The notes under the pieces: model-generated
What the model saw: only the letters and a program-made list of their open reading frames with translations
Told to the model about the DNA's origin: nothing
Database searches by the model: none
In this document: positions 1 to 10,220 of the stretch, in pieces
Numbering within the stretch: position 1 is the stretch's first letter
Layout: every line of letters starts with the position of its first letter
Made by a program: the position numbers and the translations under genes
DNA from: Stenocarpella maydis
Taxonomy: Eukaryota > Ascomycota > Sordariomycetes > Diaporthales > Diaporthaceae
Reading direction: 5' to 3'
Length of the DNA: 64,000 bases
Assembly (NCBI GenBank): GCA_002270565.1
Contig: NQMI01000011.1
Span: 725,055-789,054 of the forward strand

Positions 1-1070
1 ATTAGTAGGGTTAAGGAGCTATAGGTACAAAAGAACTAGGTATGTTGTATGCTTAATTTCTTGTACCTACTGGCTGCGTGAACGCTGACCGCAACAGAGG
101 CTTTCGATATTAGGTATTTCGGCGTCGTATCGCTTGATCTTACCTTTTTTTTTTCAAAGTTAACCTCCAGCGAGCCTCTCTAGACGACATCGCACAACTC
201 TGTATCTGCATTACTTACGAAAGCGACTCCATTCTGATCCTTTTTAAAGACCAGCTTCGGAGGGACACGGCCCCCAGTCATTTTTCGCATACAACTTTTG
301 AGGTATTCTTCATTTCTGTCGGCGGGCCACCCGCGAATTTTGAAATGAAAGCCCAGAAGCCAGACGGTGATGTCCCCTCATCGCAATTGAGGAGTACCAT
401 GGTGTCACGTTCTGGTCGTTGACGGCGGGTAATTCCAGAAAATATTTTCAAGGGTTGGACGACTCACAAAGGCTTTCGAGGCTTCGAATGATGTTCTGAT
501 ACTCAATGAGGGTTCAGCTCATGGGAAAATGGAAATAGAGATATGAGGACCTCAAGCTCTGCCCAAGATGGACTTGAGGAATTTAGTGTTTACGGAGAGG
601 AAATGTCACATGCTCCTCTGAATCAGCACATTGTCCGAGAGTGAGGCTTGATTGCATGCTCGGCAGCTATGTCATTGGTTTCTGTAAATTTGGGGCAGTA
701 CAACTAATGCGTGTTGCACACCGATCAATGTATGGTGACTTTTCCGATCCAAGTGACTGGCCATTGTCAAGCGCTAGTGTTTCCCTTTTCATTTCTCTGC
801 AGAGCCCATCAGGCGGACCCTAAGCAGCCTAGTGGGCTGTACTGACTGTATGTGTGTGTGTGTGTAGTATTAACATCATTTGGCTATCTGCTTATTCCTT
901 TACCGATTGCTCGAGTATCCTTCACAGTCCGGCACACTGTCTATACAGTATCTCTGACGGGAGGATTGAGTACCTCCGTTTCGCTTGACAAAGGAAAGAA
1001 GGGGGAGTGTGCTAGTTTCGGGCCAGTACCGGGGTATTTTACATGGTCGGCTGTTCCATGGGTCGCTTCG
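1..1070. other. Gene-free left edge
   Basis: No coding region or RNA gene can be supported here. The sequence is fairly AT-rich and the open frames are short, start on non-ATG codons and resemble nothing I recognise. A short GT dinucleotide run lies at about 850-866. The word ctgtactgactgta occurs at about 837 and again at about 1164, beside the LTR-like repeat, which may be a small duplication. Confidence 0.55.
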
Positions 1071-1161
1071 GGGCCTCAGTAGGAGTCGAACCTACTACGT
1101 TTTTACATATCTGGCTATGTTTAAGGCAAACCTAGCGCGTGACCAAATGCGCCATGGGGCC
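1071..1161 (-). tRNA. tRNA-like relic (elongator-Met-like ends), probable pseudogene
   Basis: Read on the minus strand, the ends fit a tRNA: acceptor GGCCCCA against TGAGGCC (6 of 7 pairs, C5-A68 mismatch), D-arm GCGC..GCGC around a loop with GG, and T-arm GTAGG-TTCGACT-CCTAC with a perfect B-box. The acceptor and D-arm resemble fungal elongator tRNA-Met as I remember it. The 38 nt between position 26 and the T-stem do not give a normal 7-nt anticodon loop with U33 in any register I tried, so the anticodon cannot be assigned. It may be a pseudogene, or a gene with an intron I cannot place. It abuts the LTR-like repeat that ends about 6 nt away. Confidence 0.4.
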
Positions 1162-1167
1162 AACTGT

Positions 1168-1310
1168 ACTGACTGTAGTATGTGACTGCAGCAGGGTGAT
1201 GACTAAGCTGATGCTTAGTCATCATCAACCAGTATATAGACCCTCCATAGAGCGAATATACACAACCACCAACAACCCGGATCGTATTGAAATACGTGAC
1301 CCAGACAACA
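1168..1310 (-). repeat. LTR-like repeat, copy 1
   Basis: On the minus strand this begins TGTTGTCTGGGTCACG, followed by the near-palindrome CGTATTTCAATACG, then GGGTCTATATA and a 26-nt hairpin at 1198-1223 (10-bp perfect stem, 6-nt loop). The same order of blocks occurs on the plus strand at 10221-10422. TGTTG start, internal TATA-like box and a dispersed copy suggest a degenerate solo LTR of a Copia-type retrotransposon. No internal retrotransposon coding sequence and no target duplication were found, so the class is inferred. Confidence 0.45.
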
Positions 1311-2410
1311 CATATCATATTAAATTTCTAAAATAGCAGTTTAGAAAACCTAATATTTATATAAAGACCTACAATTTGAATGTCTAGGCAATGGGAGCGC
1401 GAGTTTAACCTTCCACTTCAAAAACTTTTACCAGGCTGGTGAATTTCCTATTTTGCTAGGTCAGAAATCAGAAAGCAGCACTGGGCCCGGTTTGTGGTGA
1501 GCATTGTTAGCATCCCATCTGCCATAATGCCACAATTGTCTTTTCCCCCGTCCCACACGCTCCGGTTAGACCCACAAGCTGCCTGCTTCTGGAGCTCTCT
1601 CAACAACAATTTAGTAGCGTTTTGCAGCGGAAGGCATGATGACAGACTGCGTATTCCAGCGGCCTGCCAGTCCTGCATCACGGTTTGGACAGGGCAGAGG
1701 GTGCTTGGGTATCCAAATTCTCTTAGTCAGAAACGAGATGGGCCCATTAGCCGCTGATTTCCTAATCAGCCGTGAATGGTGAATGCTACCGCTGTTCAAT
1801 CAGAGCCTCCACTGGCAAAGAATTTGACGCCTTGGATTCCTGCAGCAGCTGCATGTGTTACATAGGCGAGAACATAAAAAACCGCAGCCAAGTACCACCA
1901 AAACTCTTCATTAGTATCATGATTATTCCTTAAATACATCATATGTACCTGGTTTTAGTTATATCTCTATATTCAAAATAAGTATCAGATTCGAATGATG
2001 TAGAAATATTCTTAAGAATCTGTATTTGTGGCTGTAAAATAGGTGGAAAACTTGAGTGATCCAGATTCGGGTACATAACTAGTAGCATCTTTTTGTGTCA
2101 GGATCGCCACTATCATTTCCTATTTAGGTTATGTAATTGTGCGAAGGTGCGCCAAGCTCGCATATCCCCTTCGCTCACCTACAATATATTCACACACTGC
2201 TATTATAGAGGTGTTCTTACTTCCAAATACTCACAAAGCCCGCATCGCATTGCCGTCCTGCCTTCTCTCTTTCCTCCCCACCTTTGTCCTCTGTCTCTCT
2301 CCCTCCATCGGTTGTCCCAGTCTGGCCAAAGTAAAGATATACGATCTCGAGTCGTCTGGCCCTTACCTTCTAGCTCTTCTATCTGCTCTCCAGGCCCCAT
2401 CATCCACAGA
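1311..2410. other. Intergenic and promoter region upstream of the small membrane-protein gene
   Basis: No gene is visible. The first 700 bases are AT-rich. From about 2245 to 2330 there is a strong CT-rich tract on the plus strand, the usual look of a filamentous-fungal promoter/5' leader, ending about 80 bases before the ATG at 2411. Confidence 0.5.
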
Positions 2411-3109
2411 ATGCCCAGCTCCGTGACCTGCGAGATGTCCACCACAGCCTCCATCCCAGGCATTGCCAACCCACCCTTGTCCGTGTCGCCATCCAGTGGC
2501 GCCACTGTCACGAACAATAACCAGCCTGGCTGGTATGATTTCCTATCCGGAGCACAGTATTTCATTTCCAACGGATATGGCGCTATGTCACAGTACCTCG
2601 TCCAGGCTTGTTCCACAGCTAAGACGTCTCAGGATGTATGTATTCTAACACAGACCCACCAACAACGACTTTGAAGCAGTCATTAAGATCCTATTCAGTC
2701 GCTAGCCAACGACCGCGAGCAACAGAGTCCTGTTACCAGCCCACAGCTTGATGGCACACGAGAGCATTCCGTTCACAACCGCAACGGCTCTCCAACCTCT
2801 GAGGTTGAGAGCTCGCAAGGTACCGTCAGCCGGCCGGCCGCTCAGGCAGAGCAATTATCCATCGATGTGCCCGTTTACCGGTCGAGGCATACACCGGGCC
2901 ATCTGGGGATGCCCGTTGTCGGAGTCTTGCTCCTGATTGTGGTGCCAGGTCTTGTTCTCGGGTTCATGACGAAACGGCCGGAGTGGGGTATTGCTCTCTC
3001 TGGATTTCTCGCTACAGTCTCCAGTCTCTTTGCAGGCATTTACTACCATGTTTCGAAGAAGGACACTGGCGGATCTAGTGGAAGGAGAGCCAGTGACTCG
3101 GAAGTGTGA
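2411..3109 (+). CDS. Small uncharacterised membrane protein (2 exons, 211 aa)
   Basis: Two exons: 2411-2635 (75 codons, ends in phase 0) and 2699-3109. The 63-nt intron has donor GTATGT and acceptor TTCAG with a TCTAACA branch-like site. Joining them gives a 211-aa protein. The N-terminal half is Ser/Thr/Pro-rich with a short motif around WYDFLSGAQYFISNGYGAM (residues about 41-60). The C-terminal third holds two hydrophobic segments, about 156-175 (GMPVVGVLLLIVVPGLVLGF) and about 182-200, separated by TKRPEW, then a Lys/Ser-rich tail. This looks like a tail-located two-helix hairpin membrane protein. I do not recognise the family. The ATG at 2411 follows a CT-rich leader. An alternative in-frame start is Met9. 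Confidence 0.7.
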
Positions 3110-3707
3110 CTTAGAGAACCTTGTCCCCATCAATTAGACTTCTTTATCCCATCTCTATTCTCTTACAGCTTTCTTATTCACCGCGACGACTTTGTCGTGT
3201 GTCACTGCATCGTGTTCTATAGACCCAATCAGCATTTATTCTAAAGCGATGAAAGACAACATTTACACGGAATAGAGTAATATAACCGCCATATTGTATC
3301 ACCTGAATGCCTTCATGTGCCAGGTATTGGGTTCTCATATCATGGATTCCTCTCCTGAGCCTTAACATGTGATCTCTTACCTCTTAATGGCTCATTTCCC
3401 AGCCTGGATTCACCCAAATATGTCGGGAATACTTATCAAATAATTTAAATATAGATGTAAGCGCCCTTTAGAAGGCTTGAATGACTCTCATCTATGCTTG
3501 AAGTGGGAGAAAGCTAGATATTCACTATGCTGAAGCAGGCATCTTGGGAATGAATTTGGTACGTATATGAATTGAATAAGATAAGTGGTTGATATTTACG
3601 AGAATTCCTCAATAAATTATTAATAAAATTATGTTTTGTTCAGTTTCCATTGAAAGACTGAACCAGAGCATGAGAACAAACGACATTGGTCTGTGGGCAT
3701 TACAACC
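3110..3707. other. AT-rich intergenic spacer
   Basis: Between the small membrane-protein gene and the left end of the Fot1-like element. AT-rich, with no coding frame, tRNA or clear repeat. It probably includes the 3' UTR of the preceding gene. Confidence 0.5.
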
Positions 3708-3709
3708 TA

Positions 3710-3757
3710 CCATCCCGGGCCACGATTTCGACCACCCCACGATCCCGACCGGCAAAA
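3710..3757 (+). repeat. Left terminal inverted repeat of the Fot1-like element
   Basis: Begins CCATCCCGGG next to TA at 3708-3709. It matches the reverse complement of 5868-5916 apart from one indel (GGCAAAA here against GGCCAAAA at the right end). Confidence 0.88.
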
Positions 3758-4013
3758 CTACTCAATCCCCACACAATCGCCAATTGTTTACTTACACATA
3801 TTTCAACAACCACTTGGTGTATTTACATTCAGACTTCATAGATCGATAGCAAATTGTCTCTTGTGCATGCTCATGTATCTGATTAGTAATTTGGGAGCCC
3901 TCACGGCCCGATTCCTCCGAGTACGCACTAACCCCAAATGCCGATTCGGAGAGAATTTAATAATGCTCGCCTCAACCCTTCAAGCCAGTCAATCCACCCA
4001 GATACCCGCCACA

Positions 4014-5759
4014 ATGCCTTCAAAGTCCTATACTGAGGACGATATAGCTAATGCCATACATAACATATAAGAAAATGGTATGGGCAGGAATCTAGCTGTA
4101 AAGAAGCACGGTATACCCCCCACTACGATTACGGATCGACTCTCTAGCAAGCATGCCTCAAAACAAGACCCTGAGGCCCAGCCCTTAAATTCTCTACTCT
4201 TTAATGTGCAGGAGAAGCATATCGTGAGCTGGGTTTTGCGTTAAGAGAGACTTAGCTATGCCCCAAGCAAGTCTGCCATACGGACAATCGTGGGCTCGAT
4301 TAGCGGTATGAAGGTTGGAGGACACTGGGTTGATCGGTTCATCAAGCGAAACCCAGAGGTTCGCACCAAAATTGGGTGCAGACAAGAGGCCACTTGATAT
4401 CACGAGTTTACCCCCCAAGCAGTCAACTAGTATTTCGACATTCAAGAGGGTGAATATGCATAGGTGAAGCCACACCTGACCGTTAACCTTGATAAGGCCG
4501 GTTTAATGGCAGGATTTAGTAAGTATTCAGCTTATTTGCTCGGCTATTAACTCCAACTAGTCGAATTAGCTAACTATATGTATAGGCCTTGATTCCCTAG
4601 TAGTTGGGACTTTAGCAATAAGAAAGGCCTTAATCAAAAGCAACCAGTCACGCTAGTAGTCAACCATAATTGAGGCTATTACAGCTAGTAGCAATGCCCT
4701 CAATCCAGGCATCATTTTCAAAGGAAAGGAGCTCTAAGCGCAATGGTTTCTTAAGGAGTTCAAGAAGATATATCCCTATTAGCGATACATTACATCACCC
4801 AATAGCTGGACCAGTAATAACCTTGGAGTAAAATATCTCAAGTAAGTCTTCTTACTATAGATGAATACCCATTAAAAGGATAATTCAGAAGCTATCCTTT
4901 TAATACTAGATAGCCATTTTAGCCATATAACTGTGAGTATATAATTTAAGGCTTCTCAACATATCATTTGGCTAATTCTCTATAGGATAAGTGGATAAGC
5001 CTCTGCTTCCAAAATAACATCTTCTATTGTTATTTACCAGCGCATTACTCGCACGGACTACAGCCACTTGATAATAGGGTATTCAACGCTATTAAGGCAT
5101 ACTATTGTGATACTCTCAATATATGGCAGTCACTTACCGATTCCTCACCTGTGGATAAGATCAACTTCATCAGATTACTCCACCAAGCCCGTGAGAGGGG
5201 AATAACCTTGAAGAACATTAAATCAGCCTTTAGAACAACTAGGAATTAGCTAATTAGCCGTATCAAGGCTTTAACACACCCAGAGATCAAGCTAGATAAA
5301 GAGAAACGCCGTGCTAAGCCTTCAGAGTTAGAGGACGATAATACCATTAAGTTAAGCTATAATATTATGGATCTGGCTGGCCCAAACGCCTCTGCTAGTA
5401 AGCAACGCAAATTTTAAAAGATCGGCCTTGTATTTGAGGAGAAAGAGGCTGAGTTAATCATTAGAGACCGGAGGATTCAGGAGCTTAAGGCTCAAGTTGA
5501 ACGGTTAACCAAGAAGAAGCGCAGAGCCATACCCAACCTGAATAAGAAGTTCATGGAACTTACAGAGATACTAGGTAAGAATAAAGAGGCTGGGAATACC
5601 CTTAACCAAGGGAATAGGCCAGAAGAGCAAGTTAAGGACGAAATTACTATAGCAGTTGAAGAGGACTCCGAAGATAATGAGGAAGAAGATAAACCACCTG
5701 CGGAAGTGCATACCCATTCCGGCCGGGCATCCAGAATAATTCAGCAATATGGTGATTGA
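4014..5759 (+). pseudogene. Fot1/pogo transposase, inactivated by many stops
   Basis: The frame opens at 4014 with MPSKSYTEDDIANAIHNI, then hits an in-frame stop. It continues with a psq-like helix-turn-helix (GRNLAVKKHGIPPTTITDRL region) and a CENP-B-like segment (GGHWVDRFIKRNPE). The DDE_1 region follows, including the hallmark LPAHYSHGLQPLDNRVFNAI (about 5030-5090). The tail is acidic (EEDSEDNEEEDKP) and ends at a TGA at 5757-5759. Numerous internal stops, largely TAG and TAA, interrupt it, as expected from C-to-T mutation of CAG/CAA codons. No function is likely. It could only be moved in trans. Confidence 0.85.
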
Positions 5760-5867
5760 AAGTACTTCTTCTGGGCTTCAAAACTATAGTCTCACTTTAG
5801 TTTTGCTAGCAGAATTGAGTTGTTGATGGCCTCACGAATGTAGAGAGTTTTTGGTGGTGCACTAACA

Positions 5868-5916
5868 TTTTGGCCGGTCGGGATCGTGGGGTGGTCGAAA
5901 TCGTGGCCCGGGATGG
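5868..5916 (-). repeat. Right terminal inverted repeat of the Fot1-like element
   Basis: Ends ..CCCGGGATGG directly before TA (5917-5918). Reverse complement of the left end with one extra base. Confidence 0.88.
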
Positions 5917-6045
5917 TACACCATGTAAACACTCACTTTTCCTTAATTTGGCGTATTTCCATCCTTTGGAATCATTGAGTGGCTATTATTCCAAACTAAG
6001 AAATGCAGCATAATACATGGCAAGATTTGCCCCGGGCTGAGCGGT

Positions 6046-7040
6046 TCACCACTCGAGAGGCTTCCCAGTCCACTTCACCAGCTTTCCTCCGTGGTCCACT
6101 TTAGTCGTCTTGGTCAACACCTTCATCATTCCGTTGCATGACTTGTCCACGCTAATCGTGAGCTCAGCCTGGGTCTCCTCATTGACACCGAACGAGCGGG
6201 CTCCCGCGTCCCCCATATCGGTATGCACCCAGCCAGGGCATAGGGAGAAAGAGTGTAGCCAGCTTTCCTCGAGGTAGATCTGAATGTTGTACCAGGCTGA
6301 AGCCGCCTTTGACGGACCGTAGACCCCATTTGGAAAGGGAAGTTGGGATCTACGTGAGGGTCATCAGTTTATACCAATAATATATATAGACAAGGATCAA
6401 GTGGGAACATACTTGAGACTACCGGCTGTTGTGCCCATGATAGAGTGAAAATGGGCTCGGGTTCGCGGCTCGACCTCTGTAGTAGCGGCCGCACAGCCTG
6501 ACTGTGTAAGGCATTAGCAATTGAAAGAAAATCAGCTACATAATTGATTGGGTTGTGATACAGAAAATCAAAGAATATAGAAAAAGATGGGGGTTAGAGA
6601 GAGGGAGGGCGTGCGCGCGTGCTTATGTGGATAGGGAGAGAGAAAAGACTGGTCCAAAATGATACGTACAACAGGGATAAGACGATGTAACCATGGCTTA
6701 GAAATGGGCCTTGAGGTCCTCCTCCTTTACCTCGGCGAGGGTAGGCCATGTGTATGTAGCTCACACCGGCGTTGGCAATGACGATGTCGATGTGGTTAAT
6801 TTCGTGACCTTCGAACGTCTTCCCGGTCTCGAAAACATCAGTCCAGACCCTGGCATCGATCTTGATCACGACCAGCTTAGACCCCTCAGCCGTAGGCAGC
6901 TTAGAAATCTCCTTGGAGGTCGGGTGATCTGGGTTGCGATTGGCAGCGATGACAGTGTGATTCGGCAGCGCCAGGTAACATGCATGAAGCCCCTTGCCGA
7001 GGCCACGATTGGCTCCGCTGATCAAGACGACGGTAGACAT
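6046..7040 (-). pseudogene. Nor-1-like short-chain dehydrogenase/reductase, frameshifted
   Basis: Similar to the fungal norsolorinic-acid-ketoreductase-like SDR family (NAD(P)H-dependent carbonyl reduction, cytosolic). The first exon starts at 7040 and carries the cofactor motif SGANRGLG and the NAG motif (VIANAGVS). The last exon (6349-6046) has the catalytic YGPSK and the family-typical GWVHTDMGDAGARSFG. A 63-nt intron (6350-6412, GTATGT..TAG) joins it to GTTAGSLK. Two places break the frame. After HMA the conserved segment LAEVKEEDLKAHF lies in a different frame from the start. In the middle exon QAVRPLLQRSS and the downstream MGTTAGSLK are also in different frames. The usual VNxxGPxxLF block is not found. 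I therefore call it a decayed gene. Sequencing indels or an unusual exon structure remain possible. Confidence 0.6.
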
Positions 7041-7648
7041 TTTTGGCCTGGTCCAGATTTCACTAATGAGGTAAGATTGCAGTAGTAGTAGGTGGTAACT
7101 TAGTGAATTCCACTGGATTGGTGGTGAGCACATAATAGCTAACCAAGACTGTCAAGCAGTAAGCACGTTGGGGGTGCCCATGGAACTTGGGAGATGGGCG
7201 CCTTCACCTTGAAATGAATTTTCGGAGGCCACACAATGGCTTGCTACTAGTAGAGCTGATAAATGAATATGTACTTACAAATCCAACTCCATGTCGTTCT
7301 TTCTCAGCTGCCCGGAGCAAAAGCACCAACGGGTTACCATTTCCGGAATGCGACATAAGTTGGATATGCAAGATTACTGCAGTCGGGGAGTGCGGTAATA
7401 TGACTCGTAATATTGCAAGAGCTTGAAAACATAGCAATGTATAATCAGCTGTTATAGCGCGTGGTCGGCCTGATCGTCTATCGATTAGTTAGTTCCCTTC
7501 TCTCTAGTAACGATGATGGGGTCACTGTAACCTCTTCACGTTCTTCTACAATGTGGAAGGGGTTTCAAAGAATACAAGGTGCAAGCAAATCAATGATATA
7601 GTCTGACAGTTTACAGCACCACTAAAACATATTTACGCCGGCTGCTTC
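7041..7648. other. Spacer between HET gene 3' end and SDR relic
   Basis: About 600 bases containing the 3' flank of the HET gene and the former promoter of the SDR relic. I see no additional gene, RNA or repeat. Confidence 0.5.
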
Positions 7649-9793
7649 TCAGACCAGGCGAAATCTCGTATCCATCGTATCTTCAGCCAGCTCCTCGAAA
7701 CCATTCAGCAAACAATCTCCTATTAGCGTCCACGAGGAGGCCCAGGACTCCAAAGGCCTCTCATGGTGTTTTCCCTCAGGTAAGGCCTCATCCCTGCTAG
7801 CAGCAAAGGCAGCCGCGAAGCCCGACCAGTTGTTGGGCCGCTTCCGAACCACAAATGGAACGCGAGCTCCACTGATCTGGATAATCATATCCCCTTCTTT
7901 TGCTGCACCTGGCACGAGAGCAAGGTCTCCTGCTGTGTCCTCAGTGGCACCCGAGCCGTCGCCGCTTTCCTTTACACAGACAGCAAGGCTTCTTCCATCG
8001 ATAATAGAATCCTCGCCGCTGGATCTTATCACAGAAAAAGGGATGTCCCTGTAAATATCGTAGCTAGTCCAATCTGCAGCAATCAGGCCCCTGCGGTAGA
8101 GATGCTGCTGTACCAGTAAGTCGGGCTGGTGAGTCATTGCCTGCGTGAGGTGGAGGCGTTGACCTTTAAGGCCTTCTGGTCCTGACACCACCCCTAGAAT
8201 GACCCAATCATCTTCATCCTCGTAGCCAGGCCCTTCTCCAACATTTTCGTGATTTCTGGCCAGGTCGGTTGAGTTTGTGTCAGCTATGGTGTGAAGACCA
8301 TAGTCATTCGATGTCAGCTTCCCGGCCCAAAGGCTCATGGACAAGGTGAACTGCTCATCCTCTCTGTCTGAAAGGTTTGCCAAATGCTTGAAAAGTTTCT
8401 GGTCTTTACTATCCAACCATATAGCAGCTGTGGGAGCCCCTATCCGTCCCACCACACGTCCAGAGACCTCCATCGATTCCATGATACCGGAATCAGATTG
8501 GTGATGAGACCAAACTATGTCACTGCTCGCTATTCGGCGCGTCCGGGATTCTGATTCCTCATCTGACTCTGGTGGAAAGGTGTCCTGTATTGTCTGGCAG
8601 CTACGGTCAAAATGTCGAGTGGCGGACTGGAAATCCCAGCGGGGAGCCCAGGATGGCATGTTGAAATCCTCGGTGTATCTTTCTGGGCTCGAGGAGTTGA
8701 CATAGGCTAGTATGTCTAACGACTTGGTTGCTTCGATAATGTTCCTAGCGAACTGAACATACAGGCTGCGTGTGTCTAGTTCGTAGTCGATGCGGAATAT
8801 AGGGTCGTTCGCACCGATTCCCTGAGCTATTCCCATGAATGCAAATATCCGGTCTCTTGCATCAGAGCATTTGAGATACCTCCCTCCGTCCACTAACTTC
8901 AAGATGTCCAATCTGCGCAGTGGATTGCTTCGTAATCCTGACTGCTGGAAATTCGGGGAAGACTCGTCAGGGCCCTGCTTCTGAAGGTGTTGGTACTCGC
9001 GTCGCGCAAGGGTAATTGCTCGCACAATATTTCTTTTTCCAGTGTGCTGCGCGCTAAAACAATACCGGTCATAATGCCTGTCGGACTTGAGGACCGTCTT
9101 GCTGAAATCATCCCATGCTATTCGTCGATGACCGCATTGGATAGACAAGGTTCGTGAGAGGACAGCCTCCCCAAACACCCACAATCTTTGAAACCAAGGC
9201 CTGGATAGGACATCAATCTCGACGTCTCTGAGCTCCCCACGGAAGGACAACAAGCCTTCTTCCAATTTTTCCGGGATGGTAGTATCGCGTTCCCTGCGGT
9301 CATTCAGAGCCCACGTGCTGTGCCGCTCGAGAAAGTTCCAGGCAGACACGCCAGTGTTGCCACTGGCTTCACCCAGCCAGATGATGGTTTCGGACGCAGA
9401 GGAGTATATATTGCGCATCTGCTCGACTTGGTGATTCTTCTCGGGAATATCCTTCTCATTTATACACACTGCATCGATCCATATGAGAATAGGGACGTCT
9501 TGGCGGCGGAGGTGACGGAGAGCAGCCTCCAAATTCGCGCCAATGAGCAGTGCCCGGTCGCCGAGCCAGATCGTGTGGGTGAAGGTGGGGTCACCCCGTG
9601 CGTACGAGAGGGCTGTATATCCCTCACCCTTCTTTTTCACATCGGAGAGACGTATCTCAGTGAGATGGCCTTCGATGTCATCCTCCTCGTTGACGCACTC
9701 GAATAACGTCAATATTCGTATGGAGTCCGGGTCGGACAAGGGCTGATACAGCCGGGCGTTGGCAGCTTCATAAGGGGGTGTTTGGTCGTCCAT
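7649..9793 (-). CDS. HET-domain (heterokaryon incompatibility) protein, 714 aa
   Basis: Single uninterrupted frame from ATG at 9793 to TGA at 7649. The HET domain lies at about residues 57-205. It has the classic blocks YTALSYARGD, LLIGANLEAALRHLR, ILIWIDAVCINEKDIPEKNHQV, MRNIYSSASETIIWLG and, further on, RPWFQRLWVFGEAV. HET domains trigger programmed cell death when incompatible strains fuse, and many copies have unknown partners. The rest (residues about 250-714) is a typical long variable HET-protein tail without WD40, NACHT or other recognisable repeats. No partner gene is adjacent: the neighbours are a decayed SDR and an LTR-like repeat. The frame is intact although the surroundings are decayed, which suggests it is maintained. 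Confidence 0.9.
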   Translation of the reverse strand: MDDQTPPYEAANARLYQPLSDPDSIRILTLFECVNEEDDIEGHLTEIRLSDVKKKGEGYTALSYARGDPTFTHTIWLGDRALLIGANLEAALRHLRRQDVPILIWIDAVCINEKDIPEKNHQVEQMRNIYSSASETIIWLGEASGNTGVSAWNFLERHSTWALNDRRERDTTIPEKLEEGLLSFRGELRDVEIDVLSRPWFQRLWVFGEAVLSRTLSIQCGHRRIAWDDFSKTVLKSDRHYDRYCFSAQHTGKRNIVRAITLARREYQHLQKQGPDESSPNFQQSGLRSNPLRRLDILKLVDGGRYLKCSDARDRIFAFMGIAQGIGANDPIFRIDYELDTRSLYVQFARNIIEATKSLDILAYVNSSSPERYTEDFNMPSWAPRWDFQSATRHFDRSCQTIQDTFPPESDEESESRTRRIASSDIVWSHHQSDSGIMESMEVSGRVVGRIGAPTAAIWLDSKDQKLFKHLANLSDREDEQFTLSMSLWAGKLTSNDYGLHTIADTNSTDLARNHENVGEGPGYEDEDDWVILGVVSGPEGLKGQRLHLTQAMTHQPDLLVQQHLYRRGLIAADWTSYDIYRDIPFSVIRSSGEDSIIDGRSLAVCVKESGDGSGATEDTAGDLALVPGAAKEGDMIIQISGARVPFVVRKRPNNWSGFAAAFAASRDEALPEGKHHERPLESWASSWTLIGDCLLNGFEELAEDTMDTRFRLV

Positions 9794-10220
9794 GTTAGCT
9801 ATTCGCCTTGTTGCTCTCTGAACGTAAAGTAAAATGGAACAGAATCATGCGATATGAGTGGTCTTGTGATAATACTGTGTCAGGCGTAAGTCAAAGGGGA
9901 AAACGTCAGCGAGAGTGGGGAATAGGCAGGGTGTCGCTGCGTCATTGCGGCTCAGTTTCAGCTGACAAGTCTCGTGCTGACTGCATACAGCTTGCTCAAG
10001 AAGGCTTTGAGTCACGCGGCGAATTTATCTGCACATGGTTCTTGATGGTGTCGAACTAGGTTAAGATGGCTTCAAACTTGACGGCTTGACGGCTTATCAA
10101 TAGCGCCAGCACGAATTGGCTATCTAGCTATGATCTGAGACTAAGACTTATGGTGCGCAATAGTAGTTTGTGGTTTAACACTAGTAAAAGTAGTAACTAA
10201 ATGGTTATTATTAAGGGCAT
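9794..10220. other. HET gene upstream region
   Basis: Promoter and leader of the minus-strand HET gene. No other feature is evident. Confidence 0.45.

Larger units (their letters stand above)
3710..5916 (+). mobile_element. Fot1/pogo-type (Tc1/mariner superfamily) DNA transposon, dead copy
   Basis: A 2207-bp element flanked by TA on both sides (3708-3709 and 5917-5918), the target duplication of the Tc1/mariner superfamily. The terminal inverted repeats start CCATCCCGGGCCACG and run about 48 bp (3710-3757 and 5868-5916). They agree except for a single-base indel. The interior is AT-rich and holds one broken transposase reading frame on the plus strand. The transposase type (psq-like helix-turn-helix, DDE_1) places it with Fot1/pogo elements. 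GC-rich ends with an AT-rich, stop-filled interior are what repeat-induced point mutation would leave. Confidence 0.88.
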
